The notes under the pieces were generated by a model, which saw only the letters and a list, made by a program, of their open reading frames with translations, ran no database searches and was not told the origin of the DNA. Below are positions 31,601 through 41,984 of a DNA stretch of 64,000 nucleotides, one piece after another; the stretch's first letter is position 1, and each line of letters starts with the position of its first letter. This DNA comes from CAWGJF01 sp963715745 (GTDB lineage Bacteria; Bacteroidota; Ignavibacteria; Ignavibacteriales; Ignavibacteriaceae). The stretch covers positions 1,798,001 to 1,862,000 of the forward strand of contig OY970271.1 of NCBI GenBank assembly GCA_963715745.1, in the 5' to 3' direction. The position numbers and the translations under genes are program-made.

Positions 31601-33883
31601 ATGAGTTTTAAATTTATTGTATTAACTGTACTGTTACTTCTGTCTTCGCTAATGTTTGCTCAGGTTAAACTAAATGGAAGAGTAAGTAATAGTGAAACTG
31701 GTGAAAAACTTGAATCAGTAAATATTTATATTCCTGAACTTCAACGTGGAACAGTGACTGATAAAAACGGTGACTATTCAATAGAAAATCTGCCAAAAGG
31801 ATCATTCAGTATTCAGTTCAGTTATGTTGGGTATAAAAGTAAGGTTGTAATTGAATATTTAAACAAAAATGAAGCTCAGTTAAATATTTCTCTTGAACCA
31901 TCAAAACTAGAAATCGGTGAAGTTGTGGTTTTAGGAAATAATATTAATGAGTTAGAAAAAGTTCCGTATAAAGTTGAAAAAGTTTCAACCGATGATATGA
32001 AAAGAGATGGCGTAATAACTCTTAACAGAGCATTGACTTTACTTCCAGGTATTTCAGAATTATCAAATGGATTTTCAATTTCCAAACCGGTGATCAGAGG
32101 ATTATTTGGATACCGCGTAGCTGCAATCGTTAGCGGCTTACGATTTGATAATCAGGAATGGCAGAACGAACATGGTTTTGGAGTTAATGATGTCGGAATT
32201 GGTAGCGTTGAAATAATTGAAGGTCCGGCTGCTTTATTGTATGGCTCAAATGTTATCGGCGGTGCAGTTAATTTTGTTGATCCAAATTTCGCACCTGTGG
32301 GAAGGACTGTTGCAAATGCAAATCTCCAGATTTTCAGTAACACTCTTGGTGCAAATGCTGATTTTGGGATAAAAGGTTCAGGTGAAAAAATTCGCTGGCA
32401 GCTTTATGCGGGTGGTCAAAGTCATGCAGATTATTTAGATGGAAATGATGAAAAAATTCCGAACACTCGTTTTGCAGAAGCTGATGCAAAAGGAATCCTG
32501 GGATACAGTTATGATTGGGGTTATTCAAATCTGTCTTATTCTTTTTCACATCATATTCACGGAGTTGTTGAAGAAGCAGAATTAAACAATCCTGCTGAGA
32601 GTGAGGAAGACCATTTTGAAAGGGAGTTTATGGGTCCTCATCATACAATTCAGACACATATTGCTTCTTTAAGAAATTTGTTTTTTGCCGGTGATTCAAA
32701 AATCAAATTGAATCTTGGATTTCAGAATAATCACAGAATTGAAGAAGAAGGTGTTGATGAACAAATGATGCTTGCAAAGAATACAGCTGAAGAAGGTGAT
32801 ATGGGTGAACTGGATGTTTTCCTTAATACGTTTTCTTATGATGCTGAATGGATATATCCGGTGTTGAAGGAAGGTGAACTAACTTTAGGAACTCAGGGAC
32901 AACTTCAGGGAAATGAAAACGAAGGAGGAAGAATTCTTGTTCCAGATGCAGATATAAATGAGTTTTCAGGATTCGCATATTTAAAAAAGAATTTTGAAAA
33001 ATTTCTTTTTGAAGGCGGTGCCCGTTATGATTTCAAAAAAATTGAGACAACTGAAATGGGTATCCCGGGTGAAGAAGCATATTTTGCAAAGTTAGATAAA
33101 GATTACAGTACATTTAATGGAGCACTTGGCGGTTCATTTTTTCCTAATGAAAAGCTGATAATCAAAATCAATGCTGCTTCAGGTTTCAGATCTCCAAACC
33201 TCGCTGAGCTTGCATCGAACGGAGTACATGAAGGTACAACAAGATACGAAATCGGTGATGCTGATCTTGAAAGTGAACAAAACATCCAGGGTGATTTAGG
33301 AATTACATTTGTTTCAGAGTTTGTGAAAATTTCTTTGAGCGGTTTTTATAATCATGTTCAGAATTTTATTTATTTGAACCAAACAACAGAAATGATTGAT
33401 TCAAATACTGTTTATAGATTTGTACAGGATGATGCTAATCTGCACGGGGGAGAATTAAGTCTTGATTTCAAACCTAGTGATTGGCTGGATATTAGCGGGT
33501 CATTTTCTACTGTAATAGGCAAGAAAAAAAACGATGGCTATCTTCCTTTTATGCCGGCAGATAAAATTATTGCTGGTGTAAAATTTATTTTGCCTGATCT
33601 TTCTTCAATCAAGAATATTTTTGTTAGTCTAAATACCAGGACATATCTTGAACAAAACAGAAATGCAGAAAATGAAACTTCGACTCCGGGCTATACATTA
33701 CTTGATGCTGGTATTGGAGGAACATTTTTAGTTGGTGCTGTGCCCATAACAGCTACAATTAACGCAACTAATATTTTGAATGAAGTTTATATAAGTCATT
33801 TGAGTTTGTTAAAACCTCTTGGTGTAAATGATATGGGAAGAAATATTAGTTTGTCTTTAAATGTTCCATTTAATGTGAACTAA
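31601..33883 (+). CDS. TonB-dependent receptor 1, His-rich, probably for a metal
   Basis: About 760 residues from ATG 31601 (GAGG at 31591). The order is signal peptide, an N-terminal carboxypeptidase-regulatory-like domain (VKLNGRVSNSETGEKLESVNIYIPE), a plug (GITLNRALTLLPGISEL..., ALLYGSNVIGGAVNFVDP) and a 22-strand-type barrel ending in ...MGRNISLSLNVPF. The plug sequence DNQEWQNEHGFGVNDVGIGSVEII and a His/Glu-rich loop (SHHIHGVVEEAE...SEEDHFEREFMGPHHTIQTHIAS, about residues 320-365) recall ZnuD-like and other metal receptors. It imports a ligand across the outer membrane with TonB energy. A strong terminator follows. Confidence 0.9.
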   Translation: MSFKFIVLTVLLLLSSLMFAQVKLNGRVSNSETGEKLESVNIYIPELQRGTVTDKNGDYSIENLPKGSFSIQFSYVGYKSKVVIEYLNKNEAQLNISLEPSKLEIGEVVVLGNNINELEKVPYKVEKVSTDDMKRDGVITLNRALTLLPGISELSNGFSISKPVIRGLFGYRVAAIVSGLRFDNQEWQNEHGFGVNDVGIGSVEIIEGPAALLYGSNVIGGAVNFVDPNFAPVGRTVANANLQIFSNTLGANADFGIKGSGEKIRWQLYAGGQSHADYLDGNDEKIPNTRFAEADAKGILGYSYDWGYSNLSYSFSHHIHGVVEEAELNNPAESEEDHFEREFMGPHHTIQTHIASLRNLFFAGDSKIKLNLGFQNNHRIEEEGVDEQMMLAKNTAEEGDMGELDVFLNTFSYDAEWIYPVLKEGELTLGTQGQLQGNENEGGRILVPDADINEFSGFAYLKKNFEKFLFEGGARYDFKKIETTEMGIPGEEAYFAKLDKDYSTFNGALGGSFFPNEKLIIKINAASGFRSPNLAELASNGVHEGTTRYEIGDADLESEQNIQGDLGITFVSEFVKISLSGFYNHVQNFIYLNQTTEMIDSNTVYRFVQDDANLHGGELSLDFKPSDWLDISGSFSTVIGKKKNDGYLPFMPADKIIAGVKFILPDLSSIKNIFVSLNTRTYLEQNRNAENETSTPGYTLLDAGIGGTFLVGAVPITATINATNILNEVYISHLSLLKPLGVNDMGRNISLSLNVPFNVN

Positions 33884-33913
33884 GAAAAGCTGAAAACATT
33901 ACTGAAAAATTTT

Positions 33914-33945
33914 AAAGGGAACTGATTATTCAGTTCCCTTTTTTT
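33914..33945 (+). terminator. Rho-independent terminator after receptor 1
   Basis: AAAGGGAACTGA pairs with TCAGTTCCCTTT across a short ATT loop, followed by a run of Ts (33939-33945). The same GGGAAC...GTTCCC design occurs at 38711. Confidence 0.88.
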
Positions 33946-34086
33946 GGGAGAAGCTTTTAAAATGAAGACACTAAATTAAAAGTATAATCTTCAAAATAAT
34001 AAAATGAAAGTGTTGTTAATGTTTTTTCGCTTTTATTTGAGTATTTTTGAACAGGTTAAATCAGTATTGAGTTATTTACAATTCTA

Positions 34087-34641
34087 ATGATGAAAATAGG
34101 AAGCATATCAAACAAAATAATTGCTGTAACTATCGGTTTATTCCTGATATTGAGCTCAGGAGGTTATGTATTCATATACCAGCAATTAATCACTATCAAT
34201 CGTATTTATGTTTATGCTTCAATTGGAAATGATGTTTTTGATGAAGAAGTTTTGATCCTCTCCTTTCAAAAATCAGATGTTGAATCAGGAAACATTAGTT
34301 TTCAGTGGATAAACAAAAATGAATTTCGTTATCATGGAAAGATGTATGATATTGTTGAAAGTGCCGAAATAAATGACAGCATATTTTTTTATGTATATTG
34401 TGATAATACTGAAAACCTACTGGAAAATAATTTCAACTGTTATATTGAAGATGAAAAAAAGAATAACAAACAGAACTCTTACTTCAACAATATAAAAATA
34501 CTTGTGTATGATCTGTTTTACATTTCGCAGTCAGGTTTTCCGCAATTGAAATTCACAAATTCTTTTCCTCCCTTTACTCCAGATGGCTATTCATTTACAG
34601 ATCTCGATATACCCTTACCTCCGCCTAAATCATATTCCTGA
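34087..34641 (+). CDS. Small TBDR-linked protein, paralog 2 (PPP-tail family)
   Basis: 184 residues, 94 bp before receptor 2. The N-terminal hydrophobic segment IIAVTIGLFLILSSGGYVFIYQQL (residues 10-33) is followed by a soluble domain with EFRYHGKMYDI (residue about 78) and FYVYCDNTE, ending DIPLPPPKSYS. It shares these motifs with paralogs 1, 3 and 4 but little else; the tail of Pro residues at the C-terminus is kept in all. Cysteines are few, so it is not a metallochaperone of the CxxC type. The topology suggests a periplasmic domain held by one TM segment or released by cleavage. Confidence 0.68.
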   Translation: MMKIGSISNKIIAVTIGLFLILSSGGYVFIYQQLITINRIYVYASIGNDVFDEEVLILSFQKSDVESGNISFQWINKNEFRYHGKMYDIVESAEINDSIFFYVYCDNTENLLENNFNCYIEDEKKNNKQNSYFNNIKILVYDLFYISQSGFPQLKFTNSFPPFTPDGYSFTDLDIPLPPPKSYS

Positions 34642-34735
34642 TTCAGTAAAAGTTATTTAAATCTTCATTAATTACTATTCTTATCATTGGTTGTGATGAA
34701 GATAATTCTGAAATTAAATTATTAATGAGGCGGGG

Positions 34736-36886
34736 ATGAAAATTTTAATACTTAATATTTGTTTATTACTGGTAAGTCACACTTTGATAATTACGGATAT
34801 ACCTGCTCAATCAAAGGACTCTCTCAACAACAAAATTGCCGAAGTGCAAGCCGATACACTTGAGTACGAAACCGATGCTGTTATGGTGACCGGGACAAGG
34901 GTTGATAAGAAAATAATTGATATACCATATTCTGTAATGAGATTAAAAAATACTCAATTCAAATTCAGCCGAAAAATATCAATTGATGATGTACTTGAAA
35001 ATATTCCGGGATTGTTTATTCAATCCAGATATGGCAATCACGACGTCCGTATCTCTATAAGAGGATTCGGCAGCCGATCAAATACTGGTATAAGGGGAAT
35101 AAGAATTCTGCTTGATGGTATACCTGAATCTGAACCCGACGGTCAAACACGAATTGAGGCGATTGATTTCAACTCTATCGGTAGTATTGAAGTCGTTAAA
35201 GGTAATTCATCATCTCTTTATACAAATGCTCCCGGTGGTGTAATTAATTTTATTAACGACATTAATTTTCCTTATACATTTGCAGTACAGTTCAATGAGT
35301 TCGGTTCCTATGAATTAAGAAGAAACGGAATTAAAACAGGTATAAGAACAAATGATTACGGATTCCTCAATACCTATAGCTATCATAATTATAAGGGTTT
35401 CCGACCCCACAGCCAGGACTACTGGCATATCTTGAATACTGTTCTGGAAGTTACTCCTGGAGATAGATCCAATCTTCAGGTGCTGGGATATTTTGTAGAT
35501 GGCTTAATCAGGCTTCCAGGTTCATTGACAAAAGAAGAATTTGAAGATGATCCGTATCAAGCAAATCAAAGGGAAATAGACAGGGATTCAAAACGGCTTA
35601 CAAAGAAAGGCCGTATTGGTATTAAATTCAAAACTAAGTTCGGAAAAAACTATAACCAGGAAATTGAAGTAATGGGTTATGGAACAATAAAATATTTTCA
35701 CAGGACTTCGAGAACTTACAGAATTATGGATCGTTATGGTTTGGGAAATTCTTTCAGATACATCCTGAAACATCCGGTTGTAAATCTTGAAAATGAATTC
35801 GCTATTGGCGGTGATATGTTTTATCAGACCGGCCCAATTGGAGAATATGAAAATCTCGGCGGACAAAAAGGAGACCAATTAATTAATCTTACCGATGAAA
35901 CGATTGGGAATACAGGAGTTTATTTTTCTGATTATCTCGAACTTTACAATAAACAGCTCTATATTCTTCTGACCGGCAGGTACGACAACGTATATTTCTT
36001 TACAAAGGATCAGTTGCTTGATTCAAGAAGTGCGAACAGAAGGTTCGAAGCATTTACTCCAAAGGTCGCATTGAATTATAAATTTCTTCCATATCTTGCT
36101 TTGTATACTTCATTCGGTTTGAGCTTTGACTCACCTGCCGGAAACGAAATGGACAATTATCCTACAAGTTCAAAACCGGGAATATTATTAAATCCCGATC
36201 TGAATGCACAAAAATCTAAAAACTTTGAGATTGGTATTAAAGGAAACATTAAAGATTTTGATGCAAAGATGTTTGGAAATGTCTTGTTCGAGATGACATA
36301 CTTTAATTATATAATTGATGATGAGATTGTTCCGTTTGAAGTTTACGGGGATGTCTTCTTCAGAAATTCTGCAAAAACAATTCGGAACGGATTTGAAGCA
36401 GGGATTGATGTTGAAATTATTGAAGGAATTAATTTCCAGGGTTCCTATTCATTTTCTGATTTTTCTTATGATACTTATAATGCGCTTGCGATTGATGAAA
36501 ATCTCGATACAACATTTCAGAATTATTCTAACAATGTTGTTCCAAGTGTACCAAAGCATAACCTGTTTTTTGCAGTATCCTGTGCATATCCATTTACAAG
36601 TGGAATAACCGGATTTATTAGATCAAGCTTCAGACATGTAAGTAGTATGTTTGTTGATGATATTAATTCAGAAAAAACAGATGCATATAATGTTCTTAAT
36701 GCTTCGATAGGTTTAGATATGGTATTCGGAAAGTTCAATATAATTACAAGTGCTGGTGTGAATAACATTTTCGATAAAATTTATTCTGGATTTTTGAATA
36801 TTAATTCGTCTGACAGAAGGTTCTACGAGGCAGGTGAGCCGCGTAATTTTTATGGCGGTATAAACTTCGGTTACTCATTTAATTAA
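34736..36886 (+). CDS. TonB-dependent receptor 2 (FecA/iron-complex type)
   Basis: 716 residues with a signal peptide, then directly the plug: VTGTRVDKKIIDIPYSV, DVLENIPGLFIQSRYGNHDVRISIRGFGSRSNTGIRGIRILLDGIPESEPDGQT, IEVVKGNSSSLYTNAPGGVINF. The barrel ends with a typical C-terminal aromatic strand (NFYGGINFGYSFN). It lacks the carboxypeptidase-like N-domain of receptor 1. It is clearly paralogous to receptor 5 (44944). Each is followed by a BNR-repeat T9SS protein, so receptor plus secreted protein is a duplicated unit. GAGGCGGGG precedes the start. The ligand is unknown; siderophore or another chelate is typical for this class. Confidence 0.9.
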   Translation: MKILILNICLLLVSHTLIITDIPAQSKDSLNNKIAEVQADTLEYETDAVMVTGTRVDKKIIDIPYSVMRLKNTQFKFSRKISIDDVLENIPGLFIQSRYGNHDVRISIRGFGSRSNTGIRGIRILLDGIPESEPDGQTRIEAIDFNSIGSIEVVKGNSSSLYTNAPGGVINFINDINFPYTFAVQFNEFGSYELRRNGIKTGIRTNDYGFLNTYSYHNYKGFRPHSQDYWHILNTVLEVTPGDRSNLQVLGYFVDGLIRLPGSLTKEEFEDDPYQANQREIDRDSKRLTKKGRIGIKFKTKFGKNYNQEIEVMGYGTIKYFHRTSRTYRIMDRYGLGNSFRYILKHPVVNLENEFAIGGDMFYQTGPIGEYENLGGQKGDQLINLTDETIGNTGVYFSDYLELYNKQLYILLTGRYDNVYFFTKDQLLDSRSANRRFEAFTPKVALNYKFLPYLALYTSFGLSFDSPAGNEMDNYPTSSKPGILLNPDLNAQKSKNFEIGIKGNIKDFDAKMFGNVLFEMTYFNYIIDDEIVPFEVYGDVFFRNSAKTIRNGFEAGIDVEIIEGINFQGSYSFSDFSYDTYNALAIDENLDTTFQNYSNNVVPSVPKHNLFFAVSCAYPFTSGITGFIRSSFRHVSSMFVDDINSEKTDAYNVLNASIGLDMVFGKFNIITSAGVNNIFDKIYSGFLNINSSDRRFYEAGEPRNFYGGINFGYSFN

Positions 36887-36950
36887 ATAGTAGATTTTTT
36901 TTACAGGATTTCTTATTTGGGATAATATTTTTAATAAAACCGGTAGAGTA

Positions 36951-38585
36951 ATGAAATTATATATTTTTATTCTTTTATGCATTGTATTAGATAGCAACAT
37001 CTATTCACAGGAAGTTTCTAAAACCAGTCAGATAAAAATCGGGACAAACTTTCGTCTTTTCCCAGGAAATAATCATCAGTTTGAAGTATCAATAGTAAAA
37101 GACCTATTCAATTCTGATATACTTTTTGCTTCCTCCAATACATTCCTTTCAAGCTTTATAAGTGAAGGTATTTATGTTAGTACAGATGGAGGAAATAACT
37201 GGGTAGGAAATGATACCTGCAAAGGAGAGCCGATAACTTTGCACGGAGGTGATCCTGGGATAGTAATAGATAAAGATGGAAATTTTATTCTTACACGCAA
37301 AGGGTTTTCTGCAGGTATGTATTCTCATTATTCAACCGATAAAGGGAGAACATGGTCATTTCAAAAGGTAATTTCAAATGAAGATATTGCTCCTGAACGT
37401 GCTGGGATAGTAAGTGATGTTATCAGTTCCAGTAATTACTTTGGAAGAACGTATGCTTTGTGGGTAAAGATTGCACCTCCATTTCCTGTAACATTTGTTT
37501 ATACAGATGATCATGCTCAAAGTTGGGTTGGTCCTGTTCAATTAAATAATCCTCCTCAACGTTGTGCAGGTGGCGAACTTGCAATTGATGAAGAAGGAAA
37601 ACTATTTGCCTGCTGGGCTTCCATTACAGAAATTTCACCATTTACGGAAGATTATGTAGGATTTGCTTCATCATCAAATGGGGGAACTTCCTGGACTGTT
37701 ATTGAAAATGTTTTTGATATGAATGGTATTGCAGGATTACTTGCACAAAAATCCAATCTTCGGGTAAACGGTTTACCGAGAATTGCCGTTGATATATCAG
37801 GTGGTTTGCATAATGGATGGATTTATATCGTGACAGGACAGAAAAACCTGGCCCCTGCAGGAAATGATGAGGATATTATTTTAAACCGATCAACTGACGG
37901 GGGGCAAACCTGGTCGCCTGGTATAAGAGTTAATCAGGATCAAATTAATAATGGAAAGATTCAATTATTTCCTACTGTGCATGTAGATAAATATGGCGGT
38001 GTAAATGTTATTTATTATGATGATCGAAATACAACAACTGATTCATCAGGAGTTTTTCTTGCAAGATCTGATGATGGGGGAAATACCTGGCAGGAATTTG
38101 AAATAAGTGATCATAACTTTCAGCCAAAACCCGTTGCAGGAGTTCCACAGGGAAAAATGGGAGACAACATAGGTATTGTTTCAACAAACGATTACCTCTG
38201 GCCGGTTTGGATGGACAATTCAGTTAATAACACTTTCCAGATCTGGACAGCTCCAATAGAAATTTCTACTGTCGGAGTAAACGAAGTAGAGAAGCAGCCA
38301 TTTGAATTTTCACTATCACAGAATTATCCTAACCCATTCAATCCATTTACCAAAATCAGTTTTACAATTTCAAGTAAGTTACAATATAATTCAACATCAC
38401 ATTTTGTTTCACTGAAGGTATTTGACGTTTTAGGCAGAGAAGTTAAAACCCTTGTTAATACTGAACTTACAGAAGGTACTCATGAAGTTGTTCTCGATGC
38501 CCGTTTTTTGAACAGTGGAATTTACTTCTATACTTTTAAAGCTGGTAATTTTGTAGAGACAAGAAAGTTGGTTTTAGTTAAATAA
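36951..38585 (+). CDS. Secreted BNR/sialidase-like beta-propeller protein with T9SS tail, copy 1
   Basis: 544 residues with a signal peptide (IFILLCIVLDSNIYSQ). The propeller region (about residues 40-440) has Asp-box-type repeats: STDGGNNWVGND, STDKGRTWSF, RSTDGGQTWSPG, RSDDGGNTWQEF. A type IX sorting domain fills the last about 85 residues: FSLSQNYPNPFNPFTKISF ... GIYFYTFKAGNFVETRKLVLVK. It will be exported through the T9SS and held at or released from the cell surface. The catalytic residues of true sialidases are not evident, so a binding role is as likely. It follows receptor 2 by 64 bp and probably shares its transcript. Confidence 0.88.
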   Translation: MKLYIFILLCIVLDSNIYSQEVSKTSQIKIGTNFRLFPGNNHQFEVSIVKDLFNSDILFASSNTFLSSFISEGIYVSTDGGNNWVGNDTCKGEPITLHGGDPGIVIDKDGNFILTRKGFSAGMYSHYSTDKGRTWSFQKVISNEDIAPERAGIVSDVISSSNYFGRTYALWVKIAPPFPVTFVYTDDHAQSWVGPVQLNNPPQRCAGGELAIDEEGKLFACWASITEISPFTEDYVGFASSSNGGTSWTVIENVFDMNGIAGLLAQKSNLRVNGLPRIAVDISGGLHNGWIYIVTGQKNLAPAGNDEDIILNRSTDGGQTWSPGIRVNQDQINNGKIQLFPTVHVDKYGGVNVIYYDDRNTTTDSSGVFLARSDDGGNTWQEFEISDHNFQPKPVAGVPQGKMGDNIGIVSTNDYLWPVWMDNSVNNTFQIWTAPIEISTVGVNEVEKQPFEFSLSQNYPNPFNPFTKISFTISSKLQYNSTSHFVSLKVFDVLGREVKTLVNTELTEGTHEVVLDARFLNSGIYFYTFKAGNFVETRKLVLVK

Positions 38586-38710
38586 AGATTTTTTCTTTAT
38601 TTACAGCAAAAGGTTATTAATTATATTAATTAACAATTATTTTGAGAAATTCAATTACTTAATATCAATTAAGTTTTAGCAATAGCTTTTTTATTTTCAA
38701 AATATAAAAA

Positions 38711-38741
38711 AAAGGGAACGGATCGCTCAGTTCCCTTTTTT
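38711..38741. terminator. Bidirectional terminator between convergent genes
   Basis: AAAGGGAACGGA and the arm TCAGTTCCCTTTTTT form a hairpin with a GC-containing stem, with A-runs on one side and T-runs on the other. It lies 126 bp after the BNR gene and 11 bp from the end of the leftward receptor 3, so it can serve both. Confidence 0.85.
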
Positions 38742-38751
38742 ATAAAAAAAA

Positions 38752-41154
38752 TTATAAGTTCAATCTTAATGAACCAATAAAGTTTCTGCCGGCAGCGGAA
38801 ATTCCTGATGAATAAGGTCTGTATCGTTGATCAGTAATGTTTTCAACGCCAGCATACACTTCAAAGTTTTCAAGCAACTGGTAACTTAGTTTTAAGTTAA
38901 TTGTGTACCAGGAAGGACAATAAACATTCCCGTTGCTGTCTTTTGCATAGAGGTAATCTTTCTCAATTTCACTTGGAGGTAAATCGGCATTACTGATTTC
39001 GCCATTATATACCGCATAAAGATTTACTTCAATTTTTTCCTTCCTGAATATTAATTCAGTTTTTCCAAACCATGGAGCTGCATGCCTCAAAGGTACAGTA
39101 TCTCCCGCATCATCCTCTTCTTTTCCTTTCTGATAACTAAACCTGCTGCGAATGTTAAAGTATTCGGCAAAGTTTAGATCAAAGGAGAGTTCAACGCCCC
39201 AGATATAAGCATTTGCGGCATTCTGAATTGCCTGAACCTTACTTAGTTCACCTGAATAGTAAATGCTGTCCATTCCGTTTAAAGTGAAATCTCTTCTCAC
39301 TAAAGCGTTATCAAGGTAGGTGTAATAACCTGTTACGTCAAATTCAGCAACTCTGTTAAATACTTTCATTATGCTGAGTTCGACATTGTAAGCATATTCG
39401 GGCTCAAGATCTGGATTAGGAACAACAACAGCGCCCGGTTCCGAATCGAATACTTTTCCTAAGTCATCAACATTAGGTGCACGGAATCCGCTGGAAAGAT
39501 TTAAATTGATCTGCCAGTCGCTTTGCGGATGCCATACTAAACCTGCACTTCCGGTAAGTGCTCCTGTTCTCAATTCAGCAGAAGTAAATGGGAATGGATA
39601 AAATGTTGTGTCGAAATCTGCATCAAGAGTTACATAATTATACCGCAATCCCATTTGCAAGATATACTGTGGACTAAATTTATTTTTATATGTAACATAT
39701 CCGCCAAATGAATTCCAGGTTGAACCATCAGGATACCTTGAAGGACCGGGAGTAATTTCACCTGTATTTATATTCTCGGAATTTCCTGTTGATTCAACTT
39801 TATTTAAAACAGCCTCAGCTCCGTAATATAAATTGGATGTGCCATTTATTTCTTTTATCAAATCAAGGTTAAGTGAAAAAGCATCAACTTTTTCTGTATT
39901 GTTGGTTTTATCAACTGCATTCAGATTCCTGTCGTGTCTGCTCTCCTCAAAATGCTGGTAAGCGACAATCAGTTTTGATAAATCATAAATAGAGTTAGGT
40001 GCAAATGTAGTTGCAGTTAGTGAATGCATCATCCAGTCCTGTGGTCCGTAATACCATTCTGCAGAACGAAGAGTATTATTCCGTGGACGAAGCAGTCTGT
40101 CATAACGCGAATAATCTGAAGTTGTTGAATATTGAAAAGCATATTCAAATGCCCATTCATCAACCGGTTGAAATAATATTTTTTGCATCAGGTTAAGCTG
40201 GTTGTAACCGGACTCAATTTGTTCTTTCGGGTCAGGATTAATTAGTACCGTATCACGTCCATTTATCCTGGTTTGGTAAGTTGGTCTTAAAAACTCATCC
40301 GGTCCATTTGAACCCATTACAAGATTATCAAAATCACTATAAGTAACACTTGTCAGAAATCCCCAGTTTTGTAATCCAATGTTGAAATGCAGATGTCCTG
40401 TTTTTTCAAGATCAGCAGATGAAAATCTTGTCATTGCCCCTGCATTGAAAACTAAATTTTCACCGGAGGCTAACCTTGGCGACAAAGTGTGAAAATTCAT
40501 TACACCGGCAATCGCATCACTACCGAATATTACCGAGCCAGGACCAAATATAACTTCTGTGTGATCGAGTGAATTTGCATCGAGTGAAATTACATTTTGA
40601 AGATTGCCGCTTCTGAAAATTGCCGTGTTCATTCTGACTCCATCGACTACAATCAGAAGTCTGTTTGTAGCAAAACCGCGAATCATTGGGCTGCCGCCGC
40701 CAAGCTGACTTTTCTGTATGAACACATTGCCCGACATTCCAAGCATATCTGCGGTAGTCTGAGGATTTTCAAAATCAACATCACGCGGAGTGATAACTTC
40801 AATCGTATTCGGAATCTCACTTTTATTTTCTTCCCAGCGGTTTGAACTGACAACAACATTGTCAAGAGAAATTGTAGTCTGTGTCATTAACACGATGAAA
40901 TTATCTTCTTCCAATTTCGAATACATAACCTGAATTCTTTCATAACCAATCAAACGAAATATTATAGGTTTTTCTTTGTCTAACCTGCTAATATCCACTT
41001 TGCCATTGGAGTTTGTTAATACAGCACGATTCGGATCCGAATTATAAACTGAGACAAGTTCAAGCGGGTTTTGTGTATCCCGATCTTTAACAGTAACTAT
41101 TTGAGAAAACAAGGGAATATTCAATAAGAATATCAGTAATAGAAAAGTTTTCAT
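38752..41154 (-). CDS. TonB-dependent receptor 3, hemin-receptor-like
   Basis: 800 residues: signal peptide, a carboxypeptidase-regulatory-like N-domain (VKDRDTQNPLELVSVYNSDPNRAVLTNSNGKVD), plug (ETPRD-type TPRDVDFENPQTTADMLGMSGNVFIQKSQLGGGSPMIRGFATNRLLIVVDGVRMN) and barrel. The stretch VTYSDFDNLVMGSNGPDEFLRPTYQTRINGRD ... AEWYYGPQDWMM is characteristic of hemin/hemoglobin-type receptors in Bacteroidota. It probably takes up heme or a similar large chelate. It lies on the minus strand with paralog 3 of the small family directly upstream, so the unit 'small protein then receptor' is inverted as a block. Confidence 0.9.
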   Translation of the reverse strand: MKTFLLLIFLLNIPLFSQIVTVKDRDTQNPLELVSVYNSDPNRAVLTNSNGKVDISRLDKEKPIIFRLIGYERIQVMYSKLEEDNFIVLMTQTTISLDNVVVSSNRWEENKSEIPNTIEVITPRDVDFENPQTTADMLGMSGNVFIQKSQLGGGSPMIRGFATNRLLIVVDGVRMNTAIFRSGNLQNVISLDANSLDHTEVIFGPGSVIFGSDAIAGVMNFHTLSPRLASGENLVFNAGAMTRFSSADLEKTGHLHFNIGLQNWGFLTSVTYSDFDNLVMGSNGPDEFLRPTYQTRINGRDTVLINPDPKEQIESGYNQLNLMQKILFQPVDEWAFEYAFQYSTTSDYSRYDRLLRPRNNTLRSAEWYYGPQDWMMHSLTATTFAPNSIYDLSKLIVAYQHFEESRHDRNLNAVDKTNNTEKVDAFSLNLDLIKEINGTSNLYYGAEAVLNKVESTGNSENINTGEITPGPSRYPDGSTWNSFGGYVTYKNKFSPQYILQMGLRYNYVTLDADFDTTFYPFPFTSAELRTGALTGSAGLVWHPQSDWQINLNLSSGFRAPNVDDLGKVFDSEPGAVVVPNPDLEPEYAYNVELSIMKVFNRVAEFDVTGYYTYLDNALVRRDFTLNGMDSIYYSGELSKVQAIQNAANAYIWGVELSFDLNFAEYFNIRSRFSYQKGKEEDDAGDTVPLRHAAPWFGKTELIFRKEKIEVNLYAVYNGEISNADLPPSEIEKDYLYAKDSNGNVYCPSWYTINLKLSYQLLENFEVYAGVENITDQRYRPYSSGISAAGRNFIGSLRLNL

Positions 41155-41256
41155 TTTTAATTCCTTAAACTGGATAGTTAAAATTATTTTGCAGCAAAAA
41201 AATATTACTGCGAATAAACAAAATTTCGATTAAGATCTTAAATGTTGGAATTAAAA

Positions 41257-41799
41257 CTATGAGCGGGGAGGGGGTGTAAATGAAAATTGTACGCCATCTA
41301 AAAGGAAGGCACTGTAAACATTAAAATAATTTTCATCGAAAGAACTTTGTGGACTGCATCCAATTTCAGGAGGTTTGGAATAAAATTGGCTGATTGTATT
41401 ACCAAAACCTTCTAAATCCTCTTCTTTACTAGTATCATTATCAATTAGTTTCTGGAAATATTTATCAAAGTAAGTATAGAGCATCGATTCATTTTCGTCC
41501 TCAATACAATAAAAAGTAACAGAATCGCTAAGGGATTCCTTTTGAACAACATCATACATTTTATTTTCATATCGGAATTCATCCTCTTCAATCCAATGGA
41601 TTCTAATAATTCCCGACTGAAATTCATTCTTGTCGAATTTTAATGTTACCAGTTCAATATCCGACAAGTCGTTTAACATCACCTCTACTATTTCAGTTCT
41701 GTATTTTGCCTGGAATATTTTGAATATAACGAACTGAATAACCCCGTGGGAGATTATGAGGAATAACATACAAACAGAAAGGATTTCTTTTATTCGCAT
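41257..41799 (-). CDS. Small TBDR-linked protein, paralog 3 (PPP-tail family)
   Basis: 180 residues, 102 bp upstream of receptor 3 on the same strand. The N-terminal hydrophobic segment (ILSVCMLFLIISHGVIQFVIF, residues 6-26) precedes a domain containing DEFRYENKMYDVV (residue about 73) and VTFYCIEDENE, ending QFSFTPPPRS. The same three signatures mark the paralogs at 30936, 34087 and 41985. The middle is acidic and variable. A promoter region of 185 bp is shared divergently with paralog 4, so two oppositely oriented small-protein/receptor units meet here. Confidence 0.68.
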   Translation of the reverse strand: MRIKEILSVCMLFLIISHGVIQFVIFKIFQAKYRTEIVEVMLNDLSDIELVTLKFDKNEFQSGIIRIHWIEEDEFRYENKMYDVVQKESLSDSVTFYCIEDENESMLYTYFDKYFQKLIDNDTSKEEDLEGFGNTISQFYSKPPEIGCSPQSSFDENYFNVYSAFLLDGVQFSFTPPPRS

Positions 41800-41984
41800 T
41801 GCAAAAATTTAATAAATGAATTTAACACTGAAAAAAGAAAACAAGATTTTATCTTTTTCTTTTAAAATAAAACATTAGCTGAAGATTTCACACCTTAATA
41901 AATTAATTTTTTATACTAATAGATCAAATACGAGGAAATGATTTACCAATTATATATTTTTGAGTAATACAATTACTGAATTTA